From Turnera subulata (taxonomy: Eukaryota; Streptophyta; Magnoliopsida; Malpighiales; Passifloraceae), in assembly GCA_028386065.3 (NCBI GenBank), contig JAKUCV010007247.1:1-64000 (forward strand): a DNA stretch of 64,000 nt. The letters are read 5' to 3'. Positions 35,653-46,062 of the stretch are shown here, in pieces (within the stretch, counting starts at the first letter, position 1; every line of letters starts with the position of its first letter). A program made the position numbers and the translations under genes. The notes beneath the pieces are model-generated. The model did not search any database. It had not been told where the DNA came from and saw nothing but the letters and a program-made list of their open reading frames with translations.

Positions 35653-36275
35653 AAATACCCAAACTGAAGATTTTGCTTGTCCTCAAGCAAACAGAAAAGA
35701 AACGAAGGCATGATTTGCACCCTAAAATACTCCAAACTGAAAATCTGCAGTCTCCTCACTGCAAAGACAAAACAAAAACAGGGTGCAATGCCAAAACAAA
35801 GACAAGCAAAGAAAAAACACTACTGAAACCCAAAATACAAAAGCACTAGTCTAAGAAAGATATCACAAAAGTACCCCAAACTGAAAATCAAGCTATGTGG
35901 GTAGGGGTGAGTTATCCTAAACTAGATGATATGGTGCTGTAGTGATGGGGAGGGAGGGAGGTGTTGGATTAAGGCAGAAGTTCAACACAGGCTCAGCCTG
36001 TGGTGAACTTGTGTAAGCATCAAAATACCCTTTTTGCAAAATAATTGAGGTTAAATATCAAAAGGGTACAGAAGAACTTCCCTGGAAAATTTCTTACTTG
36101 ATGATTCCCTCCTCCATCGATTGCAACACCTGATTATTAAAAACAAAAGAAAACACACAAGGAAAAGCAAAAACAACCAAAGAAGAAAAGTAAAGGAAAC
36201 TGGAAGTTACCGCACTAGGTTTTCCCCAAGTGTGTGCTTCTTTTACGTGTTTTAGCTGGACACTCCCTCATTTTG
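35653..36275 (-). other. Y 3' untranslated stretch
   Basis: No gene is visible. It holds the 17-bp palindrome CACAGGCTCAGCCTGTG (35987-36003) and several A-rich runs. Confidence 0.6.
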
Positions 36276-37556
36276 CTAATTGGGAGGTGGATTTTGGCGA
36301 GGTTGAATCTCACTGAAAACACCCATGGTCGAGTGATAAATTTTCAACCTCCTTCGATGGGCTATGAACGGGCTGACCCCGTCACCAGCAATCTCCATTT
36401 CTCCATGAGGCAAACAATAAAGTATTGTAAACAGACTTGACCACTTGGATTGTCTTGTATCCCGAAAAAGGACTTGGTCTTCCTTCTTGAAAGAGCGCTT
36501 GATTTTTTGACCATTGTGCCTTTTTATGGTTCTCTCCTTGTAAACTACGGCATTCCTATTCATATCCAAACGAACTTCATTCAATTCTGGAGGAAGAGGT
36601 TTTATCTCAATATTTGGTGCAAAATCATCAGCTCCAGTTTGATTGATAGGTGGTTGCTGCTGAACAGGCTGGTGGATAGGCTGGGCATGTCGCGTTGACT
36701 TAATGTTGTCATCAACAGTGTCAACCTGGTAGCAGGTGCCGAAGTTCAATTCTGACTTAGGGGCCTGGAGTATATTGAAATTCATCATATTTTCCCTAAT
36801 CCTCAGTGTTACCCTTCCTTCTTCAACATCAATCAATGCCCTAGCTGTGGCAAGAAAAGGTCGCCCTAAAACGATAAGGGTGTGGACATCCATTTCCATA
36901 TCCATGGCCACAAAATCAATAGGAATATAAAAGTCACCAACCTTTACGGGCACATCCTCTAATACTCCCGCAGGATGCACAAGTGAGCGGTCAGCAAGTT
37001 AGATTGTCATCCTTGTGGGTTTGATTTCTCCGAGGTTCATGCCTTGAGTGATGGATAGTGGCAATAGGCTGACACTGGCCCCTAGATCACACAATGCTCC
37101 TTCACTCTTCTTGTCCCCAATGTTACAAGGTATTGTGAAGCTTCCAGGCTCTGAGCATTTTCTAAATGGATGGTGTTGAATAAGAGCACTCCCTTGGGCT
37201 GTCATGGCTACAGTCTCAATGTCATCAATAGTTCTCTTCTTTGTCAGAATATCTTTAAGGAATTTAGCATATGAAGGCATCTGTGTAACCACATCACTGA
37301 AGGGCACATTGATATATAACTTACTTAGCATTTCCTTGAACTTACGGAATTGCTTCTCCAGCTTGGATTTGTGGTACACTTCTGGATATGGGAGAGGAGG
37401 TTGATAAGGTAGAACAGTCTGAGGCTGTTTCTCAGCTCTTCTTGTGCTAACAGTCTCAGCCACAAGCTCAGTCACAGGCTCAGTCTGTGCCTGCACTGTC
37501 TGTCCAGAACTGGATGTCGATGCTTGTTGCTCTACTACCTGAGGCGATTTTGGCAC
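36276..37556 (-). pseudogene. Y protease joined in frame to integrase C-terminus
   Basis: The frame 37556-36999 contains a Q/P/E-rich linker, then CDLGASVSLLPLS, the Athila protease active-site block (D-L-G). After one stop (MTI stop LADRSL, 36980-36998) it continues with GVLEDVPVKVGDFYIPIDFV, LGRPFLATARALIDV and the ..IEIKPLPPEL linker that normally leads to RT. Instead the next residues are NEVRLDMNRNAVVYKERT, the start of the integrase C-terminal part, followed by ..QVLFRDTRQ.. and RRRLKIY. So about 2.5-3 kb of RT, RNase H and integrase core is gone with the frame preserved. The join lies in PLPPELNEVR, where both sequences share Leu/Glu codons. Confidence 0.85.
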
Positions 37557-38652
37557 TGTGTCTCTTAGCTCCTTCCCACTACGAAGTGTTGCAGCTTTTT
37601 CATGCTCATTTCTTGGGTTTACTATTGGTTTTCCTGGGAGAGCTCCTTGTTAGCTAGAGGACATGGTAGCTTGTTGGGCAATTTGATTTTCGAGGATTCT
37701 GTTGTGGGATTTGAGGTGGCTGATATCCTCGCTTATTTTGTTCTGTTTCTCCAGGATGGACTGCAACATGGTCATCATGTCGGTGTTGTTGCCTAGTTGT
37801 CCTCCTTGGTTCTACCTTTGGTACTGTGGTTGTCCTCCCTGGTTCTGTCTCTGGTACTGGGCCTGTTGGGGAATTCTTTCTTCGGTCGACCCTTTCCAAG
37901 TAAAGTTTGGATGATTTCTCCAGAATGGATTACAAGTGTTTCCATATGGGCCCGACTTCTGCTGGATGTAGTGAGCTTGCTCAGAATCGCATTCGACAAA
38001 GAGTGGGCAACTGGATGTACCGTGAGGTCCTCCACAGCCTTCACAGTCTGGGGCTGTGGCTGAGGCTGTCATGGCTTGAGCAGCCTCTAATTGCTTCCTA
38101 AGGGCTTTTATTTCCGCCTCTAGCTTGGTTACTAGGTCTAAACTAATTATTCCAGAGGACTTGACTCCCCTGACTTGGGTCTTTCTCTTGGACAATGCCT
38201 CTAGAATGGCGATTCCATCATTATAGTCATTGTCCAAGAATGCACCATTGGCCATTTTGTCCAAGGTGTACTGGTCTTCATCACAGAAGCCACAATAGAA
38301 TTGTTCAAGTTGCACGGCCTCATCAATTCGGTGGTTTGGGCATCTTCTTAGTAATCCCTTGAAGCGCTCCCAAGCATCTCGAATTGATTCGTCATAGCGT
38401 TGAGAAAAACCAATAAGTTGCTGCCTCAAAATTGCAGCCTTGCTTGAGGGATGGTATTCTTTCAAGAAAGCTCTAACTAGACTGTCCTAGTCAGTGAAAT
38501 GGCCTGCTTTATGGTTGTTGAGCCATTTGAATGCTGCATCTCTGAGTGAGAATGGGAATACTCTCATGTATAGTTGCTCCTTGGTCATCCCTGCTCTGTT
38601 CACTGTACTGCACACTCGCAATAAGTTTTGCAAGTGCGAGTTTGGATCTTCA

Positions 38653-40255
38653 TGTTAGTAATATGTCCAAAAGCCAATCAATGGATGATTGTAGTCATGT
38701 ATATACATTAAGGTTGTTCCAATAAATATGTTTATGAGATAAATGCTTCCACATAATTATAACCCTAGAATATTTTATATTCTTAAATATCCCTAGTCGA
38801 TTATTATTATGGATGGGTTGTAATAATAAATTAAGACTAGCGTATGTTGAGAATTATATGAGATATGAATTCTACATACGGGTACAAGTTAGAGAACTTG
38901 TGGACTGGACCGACCCACATAAGAACCCTACATGGAACGTTATATGATTGTCATTAGTGGTTCTTATATGTATTGTCCTTAGACCTGANNNNNNNNNATG
39001 GAACGTTATATGATTGTCATTAGTGGTTCTTATATGTATTGTCCTTAGACCTGAGATCATCAAGGTTCCCAACATATGAGTCGAATACTTTGATATTATT
39101 CCTAGTCACTCTTAACTGAGTAGACGTAAGGGTAATCATTGGGTATATGACGTAATGTGTAGTGGGTTTTGATCGATCAAGATGGGATTTGTCCAACCCA
39201 TATAACGGGTATATTATTAGATGGGCCTCTTGATAGAGTTGAACTGCTAAATGCGTGGCCACGCTCGGATTATGTGATATGGTGATATCATGAGTATCCG
39301 GTTTTACACAGTTAACTCGGGGATCAAGAAACTAAGATTAAACATATATGAGATTGACATTTTCCATGTCTCGTGTTTAATCTTGATAATGGGACGAAAG
39401 GATGATGACATGTTTGCCAGGCATACGAATCAGTACTGATCTTGTCGTTTGGGTGGCATTGATGTGTTGCTAGACGCCGCTCTTTGCTTATAGTTGTAAA
39501 ATGAGATTTTACGATTATTGCCAAACGTTACAAGTGCCTACAGGGTCACACACAAAGAATCGTTGATTCGAGCAGGTGGTTGAACCGTGGTTGGACAATG
39601 GTTCGACCAGGAGTGGTTGGACCATGGTTCGACCAGGGTCGTTTTGGGCTGGTTTGGTTCAATAAATGTCTGATTTATTGAACCATAATTAGTGCCACGT
39701 GATGTGTAACCCACCAAGAGTAAGTGGAGACATAATTAGCTAAAAGCTATTGATGTTGGCCAAAGGTGTTGGCCACTGTGTCCCTTGCTTTTGTAAGTAG
39801 GATTAGACTAAGATAATCTAAATATGCTTTTGGAATTCATTACTTTTGAGTCTGGAAATTTTCAGAGCATTGAGTCTAGAGAGAGTCTTGAGAGAGTCTC
39901 GAGAGTTCATGTGAGTTTCAGACCATACACACCTTCTTTGAGAAAGAAGAAAATACCACAAACTCTAGCTTCCGAAACCTGCTGCTAGCACATCAGTTCG
40001 GGGGTGCTCGGGTTGGTAATCGTGTGACGATTCCAACTAGTTATCACGGTTCGTGTGGATACCATAGAGGGGCGGGATTCCTGTCCGGCTCTAGCCGATT
40101 CGTCACAACAGTTAGGTGAAAGACCTCAACCATACAAGGTATGGAATTTCTGTTGTTCGGTTTAGTTGCTTCACTTGGATCCTCTATGTGTTTCCAGTTT
40201 TCCACTGCGCATTTATTGCATATGAGTGTCATATTTGCATGTCCGAAAACTTACA
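38653..40255 (+). mobile_element. Solo LTR B, same family as A, inverted
   Basis: TGTTAGTAATATG..AAAACTTACA with a perfect TSD CTTCA (38648-38652, 40256-40260), inside gag of Y. It is 1603 bp including a 9-base N gap and a duplicated 57-bp stretch; corrected it is close to the 1555 bp of A. It carries ACCATGGTTCGACC words (39570-39645). Confidence 0.92.
38932..39054. other. Assembly gap (9 N) flanked by a 57-bp duplicate
   Basis: N at 38989-38997. The 57 bases before it (38932-38988) and after it (38998-39054) are identical. Solo LTR A has this stretch once, so the duplicate is most likely an unmerged contig overlap. Confidence 0.85.
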
Positions 40256-40629
40256 CTTCAGAGGGTGTCCCTCCAAAGGTGCGCCTTTCCAGCATGCTCA
40301 GCAAGTTGGTTCTGATCTCATATGGAGCATCTACATCTGAAATGGCTATGTTGTTGTGGATGATGGTGGTTGGTGGTTGTAGGAGCTGGGACATTGGGAT
40401 GTAGGGTTGAACAGGTTGAGCTTGTTCAATGCCCTGTTGCGCTCCGTCATTGGGTCTGTCCGCCATGTTTTGCTGCTTTTGCTTGTTCTTACGAATCTGG
40501 CGAGTTTTCTTCTCGTTCTCCTGGTGGAAGATTAGAGCTGACTGCTTGCTCCTGGTTTGGGGCATGCACTACCTAAAAACTTCAAATTGGAAAAAGAAAA
40601 GGGGTAAGTAACAAAATAAAACTTACTAG

Positions 40630-40650
40630 TTCCCGGCAACGGCGCCAAAA
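40630..40650 (-). other. Y primer binding site (Athila type)
   Basis: The minus strand reads TTTTGGCGCCGTTGCCGGGA just inside the 5' LTR. The TGGCGCCGTTGCCGGGGA site is characteristic of Athila. Confidence 0.85.
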
Positions 40651-40653
40651 ACT

Positions 40654-42738
40654 TGATGTGGAGTGTCTGGGTGTGTCCAGGGTTTTTTTAGTACTATCAA
40701 GGTCGTATCCACAGGACTGGGTTGAGCCTGTTACTTTCAATTAGACAAAATAGGCTAAGATAAAAAAATTGAAGTGGAGTTGAGTAAATGCTAGTTAAAA
40801 TAAAAACAGAGCAATAAAATAAGGCAGTAGTAGTGTTGAAGTGAGACATCATCAGATTTGGTGAAGTCTTAGGCATCCGGGGTTCACATGTCCTGTTTCA
40901 TGCTTTAAATTGCTCAACAGCCTCACAACAGGCTGAGCCTTTTTTGCTGCCTGTGTTTAATAAGATGTCTTGAAGGGGCTCCCAACCTATTGTACTACCA
41001 ACGGCTTTCGTTCTTATTGATAGTTCCCTAAGCTTCCGTCTACCCCCTGTCACTAGAATAGACGTCCACTTAGAGGTGAAGTTTGGTGTTGGGGCATGTT
41101 TTCCCACAGTCTCTCTCTATCTTCTTTCGAACGGCTAAGGAGTGAAGGCTAACTATTGTTGGTCTAGCTTACATGGCTTCTCCTTTCGGTGCTTCACCAA
41201 GCTGCTACTAGATTAAAAATAGGCTACTCAATAATCAATCAAGAATCAAATTAAAAGTGTTGTCATTCTTCTTGACTGTGCCGCAACAGGCTGAGCCAGT
41301 GCTGAGCCTGTGACTGTGCCTGTGGCTGGGCCTATCGAGAACATAAAGTTAATTACACAGATCAGTTCTTGTAGGCGCTCTCAACCCATACTAAACCCAC
41401 TTGTTTTCACTCACAGGTTCCTCCCAAGATTCTCACTCATTCCAATGCTTTCGCATCGGTCAAACCAAGGGGATTAAGATCGGGTGTTGGGGCTAAGTCA
41501 TCAATTAATTCCTAACTTCTGTCAAAAGCTAGAAACTAAGGGATGGTTACTATGGTTCCAGTAACTATGGCTTCTTCTTTCGGTCCTTCACCTAGCTACC
41601 TATCATCATGCAAGGGTTTGGCAAAAACTCAAACATGGAGCAAGTTTGCAACAACCAAAACAAGAAAAATGGGTTAAGAATGTAAGATGAGCAATTTATT
41701 GCAATAAGAACAGAAAAATGCTTCACCCCTTCAACCTAAGAGGGGTTGTTTAGTTCATGCTCAGAATTACAGAAACAAAGGGGTAAAGGATAGCATGATG
41801 TTTGGAACAATCTGGAGGTTAGGGATAACACAATTTCTGCCCAGAAAAGGGTGCAGAATCGTGTTTCCCCTTGAACCCTTTGTTCCAGAATTTCTGCAAG
41901 TTTTATGGGTGTTTGATCGATGGGTTTTTTATGCTCAATTCTTCCTTCCTTCATCTTATTTTTAGGCATGAACCCTCTTCTTCTCTCTTCTCCCACTTGC
42001 TAGAAGGTATGGGAGTTGGGCAAGTTGAGTTTCAGCTGTCCATCTTGCTATTCGAGATAAGGTACCATGGGAGGCGTGTCGATAGGGTGAGTTCTGCAAA
42101 TCTGCAGATTTTAGAAGACTTAAGGGGAGAATAATAGTTCTTTAATTGTAATGTTCATTGGGTGTGATGGTTATCCCCTCTTTCCCATGCCTAAAGTCTT
42201 CTGAAACGTTCAGGTTATGATTGCAGAGTTGAAAGTTTCGCAAGTGGTGAAGCTCTGCAAGTGGCTGAGTTTTAAATTCATTTTTTTGCGTTTCTGGTTA
42301 TCTGCAGATTCCACAGGCTGAGCCCTTGCTGGGCCTGTGCCTGAGGCTGTGTGCAATTTCTTCCCATTCTTCTCTGCAATTGAATTCAACTCCTCTTGTA
42401 ATTGATATGGTGTCATGATGGCTTTGTGGATCAAGGCAAAGGTGGTGAAATCCAGTGGATAACTTGTGGTTGGAGAGGGATTCGTGGCCTTTTACTGATT
42501 CTGCAATGAACAACAGGCTCGGAACAGGCTCATGCTTTGCTAGAGGCTGTTTCTTCGATTTCTCCAATAAAATCTCCAAAATCCTTCGAAATGCACCTAG
42601 AATCACTAATCATACAGTAAGGGATGGAATTTAAGGGAATATGATAAAATAATGCAAATCAAGGCATATTGTCATGATAAGTTGAGAGTAAATATATCTA
42701 AAATCATGCCTAAAACTATGCATATTTCATGCGCATCA
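40654..42738 (-). mobile_element. Y 5' LTR
   Basis: TGATGTGGAG.. to ..CATGCGCATCA, 2085 bp, the partner of 33584-35652. Palindromic GGCTGAGCC words near 40927-40940, 41285-41310 and 42311-42350. Confidence 0.9.
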
Positions 42739-42743
42739 TGCAC

Positions 42744-44525
42744 CATGAGTACCGGGATAGGTTAGGCATTGGGGTTTGAAAATTTTTCACAAGGTCGCAC
42801 AAAACACCTACTCCTCTTTGTTTGTTTATCACAGAAAGTCATTTCAGGCAAGGATTTCTAGGAAAATGAGCATGCCCCAAATCTCCCCAAACACCATGTA
42901 GCCTTAACTTTTGCCTAGGCCACCCTTTCGGGTTTTCAACCTTGCAGGCATGTCCTAACTTTTGCCTAGATCGCCCTTTCGGGGTTTTCAATCTAGCGGA
43001 CTAGTCCCCCTCTCTTTCCTCATTTTCTTTTACTTTCTTCCTCTGAGGTGGATGGCGGTCAAAATTTTCCAAGTCTTTTCATCCTGTGGTGGCACTTTCC
43101 GGTGATGGCTTGATTTTGGTCCTTCTTCGACTAGACAACATGACCAAGAAAAATCTAGGGACATTACTCTTGAGCATTGGAGGAGGTTTTCTCAATAGAT
43201 AGAATCTAAACCTAAATCTTATCATCTTTTACCAACCTAGTTTAGGAACCAAACTTTATTTAGACCGAGCTCTTTAATAGAGTTATCTACATACCAGTAG
43301 AAGATAATGTTCAGTTTCTTTTTCAAGTCACAAAGAAATGCTTTTCTCGAGAAGTTTAAATGGCACATTGGTTGTGGGTGCACATCCCCTTTTTCTTTTT
43401 TCTCTTTTTTTCTTTTTCTCTTTTTTCTTTTTCTTTTTCTCTTTTTTTCCTTTTTTTTTCTTTTTTAGAGAAATGACCTCACAAGCAGGGCTTAAAGTAT
43501 TTGATTTGAAACATATTTGATTTACTGGATCAGGTCTTCGTACTTCATTTTATGGTTCCCAAACTAAGTTTATAAATTCCAATAAGAATTAAGACATCAT
43601 CTTTATAAATGAGGAGATAAGAACATCCATTACATGGATACTAAGCAAAAGACACTAACTAAGGATAGACGACATTGACTCTTCGAGGTGAAGTTAACAT
43701 GGATAGACTTCAACCCTCTTTTATTTTGAAAAAATTAAAAAAAAAACAGACTCGATACTTTGAAACCCCTAAGTCTTCTTATCCTCCCCATTAGTTGTTC
43801 TAAGCATCCTCCCCCATCACCCATTCGATCTTGTCCGGGTACACAAGCTTTCTTCGTGGGACCATAGTGACGGTTTCCTTCGAGTCATCATGTTGGACTT
43901 TAGCCATCATTCTCTCGTCTCCCACCCCTTGCAACATGACATCTGTTATGCAATCCTAACTTCTCAAATTCTTAGAGCAACCGGGCATCCACTCAAATTA
44001 TCAAGATGAACCTCCTTTGAGTTTTGGTAGACCACCGCTTGAAAACAAGGAATTTCTTCCCTCTTAATGGCCATGAAAGATTACTCTCCTTTCCTTCTTT
44101 CTCAAATCCCCATATACGCATGAATTCAAGTCCCAAAATAACAAGATACAATGCATATATACAATACAACAAATGCCACACAAATGCACGTACTATTTAT
44201 TGATTCACAATGCATGAGATGCTCAAGGTATGTAGCTGGTTGGGGGCCAGAAAATTTCCGCTAGGGAATAGGTTGACCTACTCATATGTGATAATGGATA
44301 TCGCGTGAGGTCCAAGGCCAATGAATCCCCATCATTGCTAGGCATCGAGAAACGGGATCACTCAAGCCGCCATTGCTTACAGAAAGCATTGTGGTGGACT
44401 CGGATTCCCACGCCCTATTATGGTAAAGGCTTCACATCAATCATCATGAATGCAAGGAACTTATGATGACAAATAAAAAGGCACACTAGATTCGACAATT
44501 GCACAAAGTCTCTTGAATCCACTAC
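42744..44525 (-). other. X 5' internal stretch, no coding region seen
   Basis: This 1.8 kb lies between Y and the primer site of X, where gag would begin. I find no gag or protease motifs. Two copies of a CCTAACTTTTGCCTAG-RTCGCCCTTTCGGG stretch lie at 42903-42995, and a pyrimidine-rich run (TTTTTC)n at 43385-43465. Confidence 0.6.
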
Positions 44526-44546
44526 TTCCCCAGCGGAGTCGCCAAC
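44526..44546 (-). other. X primer binding site
   Basis: The minus strand reads TTGGCGACTCCGCTGGGG, directly after the 5' LTR. It resembles the tRNA-Arg-type site known for Ogre elements. Confidence 0.7.
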
Positions 44547-45549
44547 TGTGAATACCTGACCCAAAATCACTTGGGCCTATTCACCTTCTTCCTCGGGTTA
44601 ATCCCATGACATTGGAGTCGCCACCCAAATTTTATTAAGGATAAAACTTGGGAAAAATCTTTATGTGACTCCTTTAGGCTACATGGTCATGGCGAACCAA
44701 AGTCATGGGATCGGGGGTTCATCACAGATGGGAAGGTGTTAAGCACCCATCCGTGTTGTGTCGAGACTATGTGCAATTACAAAATGCAAGTGTGCCTTGT
44801 GCAAATGTGCAAGTGTGGAAAGTAAAAGAATGGGGGAGAAGAAGAAGATTTGGCTTGCATTCCGTTGTAAAACCGAGACTACCTACGTACCCGAGTGACC
44901 GGGGTGGAAGCCACGTAGTTCTAAACATGGCACAAATCGGCCACTTACATAATCAAAAAAGATCAATCAAAAGAAGGTTTAGTGTTGTTAGAACAATAGC
45001 CATTCGCTAGAGGGGGGGTGAATAGCGATAATCGAATAAAAACAAAATACGCAGGAATTAAATGCGGAATTGAAAGAATGAAGGACACAAAAATTTTTAT
45101 ATTGGTTCACAGACAACTAACTTATGGCTAATCCAGTCCTTCAAGGTTCACTTGAAGAGTTCACTATCTAGTGTTAAGCTTCCGGGTGCTTAACAAACCG
45201 TTTTACAACATGAGAGTTCAAATCACATGAACCTCAATGCACTTGCTTGAAGATACCTCTCTTCAAGACTTCCTAGGATTTTTAGTCACAAGAATCCTAC
45301 TCTTTTGGTTAAGGATACCACACCTTAAGACTTCTCTCAAGGGAACAATCCTCCCTTATGGTGTATGAATAACACTTACAATCTCTCAAGCAAAACTCTC
45401 TAATAGAGTGGATATGAGTACAAAGGAAAGCTCTATTGAACAACTCAGAATTCTCACAAGTTATGGCTCAAAAATTGGTTGAATGATTTTCAAAGAATGC
45501 TTGAATGTATATGGGAGTTGATCAATCAGAAAATGAGGTTTAAAGCCTC

Positions 45550-45557
45550 TATTTATA
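45550..45557 (-). promoter_or_regulatory. TATA box of solo LTR C
   Basis: The minus strand reads TATAAATAGAGG. The palindrome array begins about 97 bp upstream in transcription direction (45654) and ends about 505 bp upstream (46062). Confidence 0.6.
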
Positions 45558-45653
45558 GTCTAAAGTATGCATATAATCGTTGGGAACAATTTCTGAGACC
45601 TTTCTAAAAGTTTAGCATGCTTGTCTCAAAAAGGTTTCTGTCCACAACGGCAC

Positions 45654-46062
45654 AACATCGATGTTTTGTTCGTGAACATCGATGTTTAGCCGTTACATTC
45701 AAATAATTGAGCCAACGGCTAGTAAAACATCGATGTTTGTATAAACAACATCGATGTTTTCAAAGACAACATCGATGTTCTCTGATCAAACATCGATGTT
45801 TTTTAGCTTCGCAAAAATCATGTTTGAAAATACTTTGTCACAATATCGATGTTTATAATACAACATCGATGTTTTGGTGCTTCTGCCGAATTTTGGAAAA
45901 CCTGAGAATTACACAACATCGATGTTTAAAATACAACATCGATGTTTTTATACTTCTGTCAAAAATTGGGAAAAGTTTGGAAAATACAACATCGATGTTT
46001 TGTACACAACATCGATGTTTGTTCAAAAACAACATCGATGTTGTGGACAGAACATCGATGTT
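45654..46062. repeat. 14 copies of palindrome AACATCGATGTT
   Basis: Starts at 45654, 45675, 45726, 45747, 45768, 45789, 45842 (one mismatch, AATATCGATGTT), 45862, 45915, 45935, 45988, 46008, 46031 and 46051. Neighbouring copies are 20-23 bp or 51-53 bp apart. In the middle, pairs repeat every 73 bp (45842/45915/45988 and 45862/45935/46008), so a two-palindrome 73-bp unit was tandemly copied. Most copies are extended to (C)AACATCGATGTTT. Confidence 0.95.

Larger units (their letters stand above)
37812..40565 (-). pseudogene. Y gag, split by solo LTR B
   Basis: The N-terminal frame (40565-40251) starts MPQTRSKQSALIF and runs to ..GGTPSE. Solo LTR B lies next. The frame resumes at 38647 with DPNSHLQNLLRVC, FPFSLRDAAFKWL, then a TAG stop and FLKEYHPSSKAAILRQQL, DAWERFKGLLRRCPNHRI, QLEQFYCGF, the Athila/Tat retrotransposon gag (PF03732) core. 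A Cys-rich CEGCGGPHGTSSCPLF segment follows (about 38045), the position of the zinc knuckle. Gag would package element RNA. The stop and the insertion make it inactive. Confidence 0.85.
33584..42738 (-). mobile_element. Athila element Y with pol deletion
   Basis: LTRs of about 2.07 kb (33584-35652 and 40654-42738), perfect TSD TGCAC (33579-33583, 42739-42743). The primer site TTTTGGCGCCGTTGCCGGGA (minus strand) is the classical Athila site. Minus-strand order: 5' LTR, gag (split by solo LTR B), protease joined directly to the integrase C-terminus, 3' LTR. RT, RNase H and the integrase core are deleted. It lies in the interior of X. A palindromic word CACAGGCTCAGCCTGTG recurs in LTRs and interior. 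Confidence 0.9.

Noticed and set aside
43338..43520. Phe/Ser-rich 60-codon frame
   Set aside because: It is a (TTTTTC)n pyrimidine run.
45654..46062. CRISPR-like repeat-spacer pattern
   Set aside because: The window is plant DNA, the repeat is only 12 bp and palindromic, spacers are partly duplicated (73-bp unit), and it lies wholly inside a solo LTR with its own TSD.
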